DNA of 5,182 nt from CAZYJD01 sp964647785 (lineage in GTDB: Bacteria > Bacteroidota > Bacteroidia > NS11-12g > UBA9320). The DNA lies in the NCBI GenBank assembly GCA_964647785.1, contig CAZYJD010000119.1, positions 1 to 5,182 on the forward strand, read 5' to 3'. Made by a program: the position numbers and the translations under genes. Under the pieces are notes generated by a model. It searched no databases, was not told the DNA's origin, and worked only from the letters and a program-made list of their open reading frames with translations. Below, piece by piece: positions 1 through 5,182 of this stretch; the stretch's first letter is position 1; every line of letters starts with the position of its first letter.

Positions 1-1533
1 GACTACCCGATTCGGCAGGACTATGTGAACATTTTGCGCGCTTTGGATGGCATCCGCATCAAATTTCCCTTGCGCTGGTTGAATGGCGTGGTGGTTGAAG
101 TGGCCAAACGCAATGATTCTTTGCTTTTCAATCAGTGCGAATTTGTGACATCGCAGCGTTGGTTGGGTTCACAAAAGATCAAATATGATTCACGCGGCAT
201 TCCCGAAAAAAACCAAACAGAAAAACCAGAGCTTAAACTTTCTGCTGCCAGGGTGCAAGCTCACCTGAACTACGGATTGGCAAGTGCACAGAATAAAGCC
301 ATTGGAATTGAAGCATTGCATGCAAGCAACCATCTGGGGCAGGGCGTGAAAATTGCTGTTTTCGATGCAGGATTTTTAAAAGCGGATCGCTTGCCGGCTT
401 TCGCACATCTGAGCGACGAGAAATCAGAAAACGGACAAGTGGTCATGGCGATCGACCTGGTGGATGATGAAAAGAATGTCTGGGACGATGACGATCATGG
501 CTTGCATGTCCTGAGCTGTTTGGCAGGGTGGGATCCCGGAAGAATGATTGGTACCGCGCCCTTTGCCGACTATTACCTGTTTCGGACAGAAAACGCGAGA
601 AGCGAATATGTCATTGAAGAATATTACTGGATGCGTGCAGCAGAAATGGCTGATAGCCTGGGCATTGATATCATCAACTCATCTCTGGGCTACAATGAAT
701 TTGATGCTAAGGAAATGAATTACACACCGCAGCAGCTGGATGGCAAACATTCAATCATTGCCAAAGCTGCAGAAATTGCAGTAAAGAAAGGCATGATGGT
801 GGTGAATGCCGCAGGGAATGAAGGCAACAAACGATGGAAAAAACTCATCACCCCTGCCGATGCCCATGGGGTGCTCAGTGTAGGTTCGGTCGACATCCAT
901 CAAAACACCTCCTCCTTCAGTTCCATGGGGCCTACAGCCGATGGGCGCATCAAACCAGATGTGGTTGCACAAGGTTCATCAACTGCCATTGCTTCTTCAT
1001 TTGGCAGTTATTATCAGGGAAATGGCACCAGCTATGCCTGTCCGATTGTATGTGGAGCCATGGCCTGTTTGAAACAAAAGTATCCTCAACTCAGCCCTTC
1101 AGATGGATTGTCACTGATCCGTTACAGCTCAAATCACAATGAGCGCCCCGACACCTTACAGGGTTGGGGACTTCCCAACATGGAGGTTGCTGACTTCTTC
1201 GCAAGACAAATATTCAAATTCGATAAAAGTGCTGCAATTCTGAACGTACCCGACACCATAAAGGGAAGTTTAAACCTGGCCCTTTACAATCATCAGGCGG
1301 ATAAAGCCCAATGCAAACTGAAACGCAAAAGCAAATTGCTGGGATTCATTCCTTTCAACAAAAGCGTACTCAGGGAAAAAATAGAGTTTAGCTCTATGCA
1401 CAGTATTTACAGGGCCATTGAATTGGGTAAATACAAAGACGAGGGCGGGTATCTCCTGAGCATTAAAATTCGCGAACAAAATGGAACCACGCTCCGATTT
1501 GAAGAGGAATTCTACAACCGTCTTAATTTCTGA
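1..1533 (+). CDS. S8 family (subtilisin-like) serine peptidase, 5'-partial
   Basis: This is a probable exported endopeptidase of the subtilase fold; its substrate is unknown. The frame is open from base 1 and gives 510 residues in the window. The GTG at 25 is internal, because the codons before it already fit the family's N-terminal region, whose hallmark is RWLNGVVVEV (residues 26-35). The signal peptide must lie upstream. The catalytic domain spans about residues 85-400. The Asp is D122 in IAVFDAGF, the His is H166 in DDHGLHVLS, the oxyanion Asn is N273 in NAAGNEG, and the Ser is S344 in GTSYACP, so all four key residues are present. The stretch with TENARSEY, EEYYWMRAAEMAD and NSSLGYNEFD between His and Asn is typical of a Bacteroidota S8 subgroup. 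The last 105 or so residues are an unclassified, probably beta-rich tail that lacks the PNP and SGxYxxxI features of a T9SS type A sorting domain. The 3' end overlaps the convergent gene by 11 bp. Confidence 0.93.
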   Translation, partial: DYPIRQDYVNILRALDGIRIKFPLRWLNGVVVEVAKRNDSLLFNQCEFVTSQRWLGSQKIKYDSRGIPEKNQTEKPELKLSAARVQAHLNYGLASAQNKAIGIEALHASNHLGQGVKIAVFDAGFLKADRLPAFAHLSDEKSENGQVVMAIDLVDDEKNVWDDDDHGLHVLSCLAGWDPGRMIGTAPFADYYLFRTENARSEYVIEEYYWMRAAEMADSLGIDIINSSLGYNEFDAKEMNYTPQQLDGKHSIIAKAAEIAVKKGMMVVNAAGNEGNKRWKKLITPADAHGVLSVGSVDIHQNTSSFSSMGPTADGRIKPDVVAQGSSTAIASSFGSYYQGNGTSYACPIVCGAMACLKQKYPQLSPSDGLSLIRYSSNHNERPDTLQGWGLPNMEVADFFARQIFKFDKSAAILNVPDTIKGSLNLALYNHQADKAQCKLKRKSKLLGFIPFNKSVLREKIEFSSMHSIYRAIELGKYKDEGGYLLSIKIREQNGTTLRFEEEFYNRLNF

Positions 1534-4500
1534 TCCATCTCAGCCTGCGGCTATTACCTTCTTCGGTAATAACTTCAATGAAGTAAAGTCCGCTGCTAAA
1601 TTGTCCGGAAAATTCGAGTTTCAACTCTCCCAAGCCGGTCATCCAGGTGGACTTCGAAATCAGCCTGCCTGAAGGATCGATAAGCTGAACAACCCAATTT
1701 CCGGTGCTCTCGGTTCGGCTCAAATACAGCTCTTCACGTCCTGGATTGGGCCACAAAACCACTTTTAGCGGCTCTTGGTCTTCTACATTGCTCAAATCCA
1801 CCACTTCAAAGCTCAGTCGCAAACTGTCATTCGCATGAATCGGATCTCTAACATCAAATACATAGCAGATCAATTCAAAAACTCCATCCTGTTCCAGTGG
1901 AATCGCTTTGTTGAAGGCAACATCCTTCTGTTCAAACGGCGCAAAATCTGAGCGCAGACTGTCGGTCATTACTTCCAGTCCCCCTGATTTTAAACTAAAA
2001 GCCATCAGAACCCCATTCATGCCAGCACTCCCCTGCTGGGTGCATCGCATACGGGGGATGAGTTCTTCTGCACTGCCCGTCTGAAAACGACTTCCGGCAA
2101 TGGGCACCAAAATGCTGTCTGCGCGCAACTCAAATGGCTTATCCATGCGAAATGGAATTTCCTTGAATTGATTTTCGGTATTGTCGTCATTCAAGAGCAA
2201 TGCTACTTTAAGGAGGTAAAGACCCGTATCACAGCTCTGGAAATTTGGCAGCTTCAGCCTAAGCTGATTGCCGGGGCTCAATGAATCGTTTAATGGCAAC
2301 TTATAATCACCAACCAATGCGTTTTCACGCCATATTTCTACCATCACTTCTCCGCTATCTGAAGCTTTGGTATTCAAACCGATATTGGTAATGATGGCCT
2401 CTGAAGTGAGCGTATCTCCACAATTCAGTTCTGCCTGGTTGATAGAAACTGAGCTCAGTTCAATATCGTAATCGGCAGAAACGTAAAACGTATAGAAGAA
2501 GGTATCATTGCTTGGCTTCTCATCCCCATTTACCAACACCATGGTTCGGCCTTTGTACATCCCCTGTTGATCTGGCCGGAAGGAACGGGTGGTTCCATAA
2601 TCTCTCGATTCACCGGCAGGAATATTGGGACTAAAACTAAACGAATCGCGCCAGTGCAATTGATCTTCATAAAACAGTTCGGTGATCAAATCGGCTTTCG
2701 CGTTAAAATTCAAATAACCTTGATTGGTCACCGTGAACCTAAACGTACTATCGGGGCTGTTGAATGCAATTCTTGATCCGGGGCGCAACATTTTGCTGAT
2801 GGCAAGATCAACGCTCTCGGTCAGTCCAAATGCAGATAAGAGGGTATCATTGGACGGATCCTGATCTGAATCAAATTGACTGAGCACCATCATCCGATAA
2901 GTATCCTCTACCCTGCCCGATGTTCTAAATTTCTTAAACAAATGTTGTTTGAAACTTTTACGTGCCACATCGGTCCAGGCTGAATCGGCCCAATCTAGTG
3001 TGTCGTTTTTGTAAATAAAGGCCTTCACATGTACGCTGTCCTGATCAATGGTTCCTTCGTTCACAAACTGAACATATGGGTTGATCACCAAATTGGTTCC
3101 CATCACGCTGCCATCAGAAGGGGTCAAAATCGTATCCAGGCCCACATCATTCGATTTGATCACACTAAACTCCGAATACAGGCTGTCGTTGCTTGGAAAA
3201 ATATCTCCTGCTATTTTCACTCGAGTTAGCGTACGAAAGCGCCCCAGTTGATTGCAGAAATAGGGGCTGAAACTCAGAATTTCACTGTCATCTGGATCCA
3301 GGAGCGTCAACTGAACGCTGTCGCTTAGTAGCAGGCTATTGGTGAGCGTATCACGCAGTTCAAACCACACTTTAAAATTGCGCAGTGCAGAAGATCCGTT
3401 GTTTTGAATGCGCACCGTAGGCCTTATGGTGTCTAAATTCAATTCATATTCGCTATTGAATGACGGCACGAAATAGCGTGTTATGCTTAAATCGGCGGGA
3501 ATTTCTACGCTGAACCATGACCGCAATTCATCATTATCGGGCACCTGATCTTTGTTTAAATCGCTGGAAACAATGGCCTGGAAACGGCCTTTATTGTTCA
3601 AACTGAAGGCGGTATCGAAATGCACCCGCAAACTGTCTTCACTGTCGAGGGTAATGCGCCTGCTTGATCGGTAAACAGTTTGGCCAAACTCGCTTTTAAT
3701 TTCGCAAATCACATCAAAAGCGGTGTCTTGATCTTCAGAGCCGTAATTGTAAAACAGGGCATTCACCCCAATGCTGTCATTGAGGTTGTAAACAAAAACC
3801 TGATCTTCCAAGGGGTTTTCAATGCGCAGCACCCCAATATCATGGGCCACCTCCAAACGCGGTTGAATATTGAATTTGAAATCGAAACCGGGCGAAAAGC
3901 TCACCCAAGCGGTATCGCCTATAGGAGCCGCGAAGTAAAATGTGTTCGGTCGCACTGGTGATTCTTCTTGAAATGCAAATGCGATATTGGTGGTTCCGGT
4001 CTGTCTTAAGCCCACAAAAAAAGCGCCTTTTACCAACACCTTGGGGTCAACGCGAAGGATGTATGTGCCTTGTGTAGATTGGAGCGTATCGGAGGTATAA
4101 ACGTTTTTACCCGGCATGCCGCCTGCCCCTTCTTCCCAAATTCCGATTTGAAAAGACCTGCCACCCAAAGCAAAATCGACCTTCACCTGGTTGAGGTATT
4201 TGGCAGAATCGGTGTAAAACTTGGCCACAAAATCACCACTGCTTCCATTGAATCCAATTCCACCTGCATTGGGGGTAACTGGGTCGGCATGTGAGAACAC
4301 GTTGTAGGTGACATCCTGTATGGCAAACACCCGGTTGTTGGCATCAATTCCATCGGAAGGTAAATTGATCAACAAGCTGTCTCTGCCCAAACGTTGGGGG
4401 CGATATGCGGCAAAACTCACCAAGCGCTGCTCATAAGGCCGGAGGCTGTCAATTTGAAGGGTATCCTTGTAAGCATTTACGCCTTTTACCTCGAGATAAA

Positions 4501-5080
4501 CCGGCAATCGGGCAATGGTTTTTCTGCCGGTATTTTGTACAAAGGTTTTGATGCTATCGGGCCGATCCATCAGCAGCGGAACCCGCCCCAAGGCATAGAG
4601 CATATTCACTTCTGCTTCGCGATCGTATTTGGGAATATGCAAACGGATGGCGGGCTTGGCAATGCTGCTGTTGATGAGCGAATCCTGCAGCCCGAGATTT
4701 CCAAAAATGTATTTGGTCTCATTGTTTGATTGATAGGCGGGAAAACTAAAGTCCGTATCATATCGCCAGGTGATGTCATTGGCAGGGTTGGTATTTTGAC
4801 TGTATTCAACCAGAATCTCCAGGTTTTTCATGCCATTGCTGGTGTCGTAGCGGAAATAGTCTTTTACGTTAAAATCGAAGCGAACCCAGCCGGGCTGGTC
4901 GCCAGTGGCGGATTTGGGATCCCCGTCGTATACCTTTTCAATGCCAATCCGTACTTGGGTTTCATCTTTCCAGCTGATAGCTCCTGTACCAAAGTCGCTC
5001 TGATTGGTTGTTCCAATATAAATTTTGAAATTGACCGTCCCCCGCAGGGAATCAAAACCTTCTCGGTAAAAAGATAGGCT
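1523..5080 (-). CDS. Large multidomain T9SS cargo protein with Ig-like repeats, 5'-partial
   Basis: This encodes a secreted, probably cell-surface or released, beta-rich protein exported by the type IX secretion system. No catalytic motif is visible, so adhesion or a structural role is an inference. Residues are numbered from the Met at 4831 (1102 residues to the TAA at 1523-1525). That Met is not the true start. The same frame reads upstream without a stop, and codons up to about 5080 (FYREGFDSL, NFKIYIGTT, GWVRFDFNV) continue the N-terminal domain. The order is: N-terminal beta domain (to about 66), Ig-like repeat (70-174), beta-sandwich with GAFFVGLRQTG (176-326), six tandem Ig-like repeats (330-1010) and type A sorting domain (1022-1102). 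The signal peptide is missing. The frame stays formally open to 5182, but the sequence beyond about 5080 appears to belong to something else. Overall composition is rich in Asp, Asn and Ser, as expected for an extracellular protein. Confidence 0.9.
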   Translation of the reverse strand, partial: SLSFYREGFDSLRGTVNFKIYIGTTNQSDFGTGAISWKDETQVRIGIEKVYDGDPKSATGDQPGWVRFDFNVKDYFRYDTSNGMKNLEILVEYSQNTNPANDITWRYDTDFSFPAYQSNNETKYIFGNLGLQDSLINSSIAKPAIRLHIPKYDREAEVNMLYALGRVPLLMDRPDSIKTFVQNTGRKTIARLPVYLEVKGVNAYKDTLQIDSLRPYEQRLVSFAAYRPQRLGRDSLLINLPSDGIDANNRVFAIQDVTYNVFSHADPVTPNAGGIGFNGSSGDFVAKFYTDSAKYLNQVKVDFALGGRSFQIGIWEEGAGGMPGKNVYTSDTLQSTQGTYILRVDPKVLVKGAFFVGLRQTGTTNIAFAFQEESPVRPNTFYFAAPIGDTAWVSFSPGFDFKFNIQPRLEVAHDIGVLRIENPLEDQVFVYNLNDSIGVNALFYNYGSEDQDTAFDVICEIKSEFGQTVYRSSRRITLDSEDSLRVHFDTAFSLNNKGRFQAIVSSDLNKDQVPDNDELRSWFSVEIPADLSITRYFVPSFNSEYELNLDTIRPTVRIQNNGSSALRNFKVWFELRDTLTNSLLLSDSVQLTLLDPDDSEILSFSPYFCNQLGRFRTLTRVKIAGDIFPSNDSLYSEFSVIKSNDVGLDTILTPSDGSVMGTNLVINPYVQFVNEGTIDQDSVHVKAFIYKNDTLDWADSAWTDVARKSFKQHLFKKFRTSGRVEDTYRMMVLSQFDSDQDPSNDTLLSAFGLTESVDLAISKMLRPGSRIAFNSPDSTFRFTVTNQGYLNFNAKADLITELFYEDQLHWRDSFSFSPNIPAGESRDYGTTRSFRPDQQGMYKGRTMVLVNGDEKPSNDTFFYTFYVSADYDIELSSVSINQAELNCGDTLTSEAIITNIGLNTKASDSGEVMVEIWRENALVGDYKLPLNDSLSPGNQLRLKLPNFQSCDTGLYLLKVALLLNDDNTENQFKEIPFRMDKPFELRADSILVPIAGSRFQTGSAEELIPRMRCTQQGSAGMNGVLMAFSLKSGGLEVMTDSLRSDFAPFEQKDVAFNKAIPLEQDGVFELICYVFDVRDPIHANDSLRLSFEVVDLSNVEDQEPLKVVLWPNPGREELYLSRTESTGNWVVQLIDPSGRLISKSTWMTGLGELKLEFSGQFSSGLYFIEVITEEGNSRRLRWIRN
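1526..1768 (-). other. T9SS type A C-terminal sorting domain
   Basis: The last 81 residues of the cargo protein show the type A sorting signature. VVLWPNPGREELYL (PNP at 1742-1750) is followed by a strand with VVQLIDPSGRLIS, where D-x-x-G-R is the usual second motif. Then comes a short polar stretch, SSGLYFIEVITEEG (the S/G-G-x-Y-x-x-x-I motif) and a basic end, RRLRWIRN. In known T9SS cargo this domain directs passage through the outer-membrane Sov/SprA translocon and is usually cleaved by PorU, with the cargo then anchored to surface lipopolysaccharide or released. Confidence 0.92.
1552..1584. terminator. Two back-to-back small hairpins beyond the peptidase stop
   Basis: An inverted repeat (TATTACC at 1552-1558, GGTAATA at 1565-1571, 6-nt loop) is followed without a gap by a second one (ACTTC at 1572-1576, GAAGT at 1580-1584, 3-nt loop). 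They begin 18 bases past the peptidase stop, inside the 3' end of the convergent gene, and could act as a 3' structure for the plus-strand transcript. There is no T-run after them and the stems are short and AT-rich, so a terminator role is weakly supported. Confidence 0.2.
1802..3844 (-). repeat. Six tandem Ig-like (CARDB-like) protein repeats of about 110 residues
   Basis: The copies are residues 330-444, 446-558, 561-670, 673-784, 786-896 and 898-1010, at about 3844-3500, 3496-3158, 3151-2822, 2815-2480, 2476-2144 and 2140-1802. Each opens with an acidic-hydrophobic strand (DIGVL, ADLSI, NDVGL, VDLAI, YDIEL, FELRA). Each has an early N-x-G turn (N362, N477, N591, N703, N816; Gln in the last copy). 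Each ends with an Asn-based motif followed exactly seven residues later by Phe (N433/F440, N548/F555, N661/F668, N775/F782, N887/F894, N1001/F1008). Protein identity between copies is low, so these are old domain duplications rather than recent DNA repeats. The pattern matches CARDB-type bacterial adhesion-module folds, though the exact family needs a profile search. Confidence 0.75.
3854..4306 (-). other. Beta-sandwich domain between Ig-like repeats
   Basis: Residues 176-326 do not follow the repeat pattern. Their layout is known from many large Bacteroidota secreted proteins: a Gly-rich opening (NAGGIGFNG), AKFYTDSAKYLNQVKVDF, a strand with IGIWEEG, a short proline loop with NVYTSDTL, then VDPKVLVKGAFFVGLRQTG with the strongly conserved G-x-FFVG-x-x-Q core, and finally a Trp-containing segment (TAWVSFSPG) closing with FKFNIQPRLE. 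The molecular role of this domain is not known to me. A structural or carbohydrate-contacting role is only a guess. Confidence 0.6.
4310..4624 (-). repeat. First Ig-like (CARDB-like) protein repeat, separate from the main array
   Basis: Residues 70-174 of the cargo protein share the layout of the later repeats. An N-x-G turn lies early (N100-T-G102), an extended strand VYLEVKG follows, a polar mid-segment YEQRLVSF comes next, and the repeat ends with an Asn-rich motif (DANNRVFAIQDV) before the next domain. It is the most divergent copy, with NN in place of ND and Gln at the position of the usual Phe. The beta-sandwich domain separates it from the other six copies. Confidence 0.6.
4634..5080 (-). 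other. N-terminal beta domain of the T9SS cargo (start truncated)
   Basis: This part of the large gene resembles a beta domain frequent near the N terminus of Bacteroidota T9SS cargo. In that domain a strand of the NFKIYIGTT type is followed by a conserved Trp, a short loop with VYDG, then GW-x-x-F, and after that a strand such as NLEILVEY and a WRYDTDF segment. All of these occur here in order, and the domain ends near AIRLHIP. The region is contiguous across the Met at 4831 (the context reads RYDTSNG-M-KNLEILVEY). This is the main reason for rejecting that Met as the start. I cannot tie the domain to a specific ligand. Confidence 0.7.
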
Positions 5081-5182
5081 TCTGCATGCCTGGACGCAGA
5101 ATGCTGCAAGATTTGTGCAGCACGCGAGAAGGGGGGGGCAGCGGCTGTGGTCGTCTCGCTGTCGGGCGGGGTGGACTCGATG
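5078..5182 (+). CDS. Fragment of a PP-loop ATP pyrophosphatase-type protein, running off the right edge
   Basis: The plus frame opens after a TAG at 5075-5077 and runs to the window edge as 35 codons. It ends in AAAVVVSLSGGVDSM, where a hydrophobic strand followed by SGGVDS (5162-5179) is the pyrophosphate-binding PP-loop of N-type ATP pyrophosphatases (TilS, TtcA, MnmA, GuaA, NadE and relatives). These enzymes adenylate a substrate, often in tRNA modification. The Met after DS recalls TilS-like proteins, but 15 clear residues cannot settle the family. The upstream part has a Cys pair (CCKIC) and no ATG, so the true start is unclear; GTG at 5147 is too close to the motif to be convincing. Its GC content (about 73% from 5121 on) differs sharply from the neighbouring gene (40% in 5001-5060). 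A run of eight G at 5131-5138 makes the frame before it uncertain. It probably comes from a different genome, or at least a different locus. Confidence 0.55.

Noticed and set aside
834..1142. 102-codon plus-strand frame inside the peptidase gene
   Set aside because: It overlaps the oxyanion and catalytic Ser region of the peptidase in another frame, and its Cys/His/Trp-rich translation is typical of a shadow frame.
1540..1671. Short direct repeat TCAGCCTGC at about 1540 and 1661
   Set aside because: Nine bases about 120 bp apart within coding sequence is within chance expectation, and nothing nearby suggests an attachment site or mobile element.
1481..1672. 63-codon plus-strand frame across the convergent gene ends
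   Set aside because: It is out of frame with the peptidase and antisense to the sorting domain, which has strong family support. Its translation shows no recognisable motif.
2207..2220. Perfect Shine-Dalgarno-like string (AAGGAGGT) on the plus strand
   Set aside because: It lies antisense inside the cargo gene, where it encodes the YLLKVA segment. No plausible plus-strand start codon or reading frame follows, and Bacteroidota rely little on Shine-Dalgarno sites.
4394..5077. Two successive plus-strand frames (111 and 115 codons) opposite the start of the cargo gene
   Set aside because: Both lie antisense to domain-supported coding sequence and contain no recognisable domain, signal peptide or ribosome-binding site.
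5090..5182. Minus-strand frame with a TTTAAAPPFSR-like stretch that could be taken as the missing N-terminal part of the cargo protein after a frameshift
   Set aside because: Thr-rich stretches before the first domain occur in T9SS cargo, but the match is loose. It would need a frameshift, and the plus strand of the same bases encodes an exact PP-loop motif with matching high GC content.
1..5182. The peptidase and the cargo protein as a dedicated toxin, processing or defence pair
   Set aside because: The genes converge rather than share an operon, neither has a marker of a defence or toxin system, and both kinds of protein are common alone in Bacteroidota genomes.

Overview
The window looks like a metagenomic or draft-genome contig from a member of the Bacteroidota. 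Two features point there. The left gene encodes a subtilisin-like (S8) peptidase of a type common in that phylum. The large gene on the other strand encodes a secreted multidomain adhesin-like protein ending in a type A sorting domain of the type IX secretion system (T9SS), which is restricted to the Bacteroidota and close relatives. A finer placement is not possible from this sequence.

Layout. Positions 1-1533 (+) hold the S8 peptidase gene; its 5' end lies outside the window, since the frame is open from base 1. Positions 1523 to about 5080 (-) hold the T9SS cargo gene. Its domains, from N to C terminus, are a Bacteroidota-type N-terminal beta domain, one Ig-like (CARDB-like) repeat, a second beta-sandwich domain, six further tandem Ig-like repeats and the C-terminal sorting domain. 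The two genes converge and their 3' ends overlap by 11 bp, so there is no intergenic space. The first Met of the large frame (4831) is internal to a domain, so the gene is also 5'-incomplete.

From about 5080 to 5182 the sequence changes character. GC content jumps to about 73% (45 of the last 62 bases), the homology to the T9SS cargo stops, and the plus strand encodes a textbook PP-loop nucleotide-binding motif (SGGVDSM) running off the window. This is best read as the start region of an unrelated PP-loop ATP pyrophosphatase gene joined to a truncated T9SS gene, either by chimeric assembly or by a real rearrangement.

The peptidase and the T9SS protein are probably both exported, but nothing in the sequence shows that they act together. 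Their convergent orientation argues against an operon. I found no RNA genes, CRISPR arrays, insertion sequences or recognisable promoters, and no convincing new multi-gene system. The points most worth checking are the right-end junction and the regular Ig-repeat architecture of the cargo protein.
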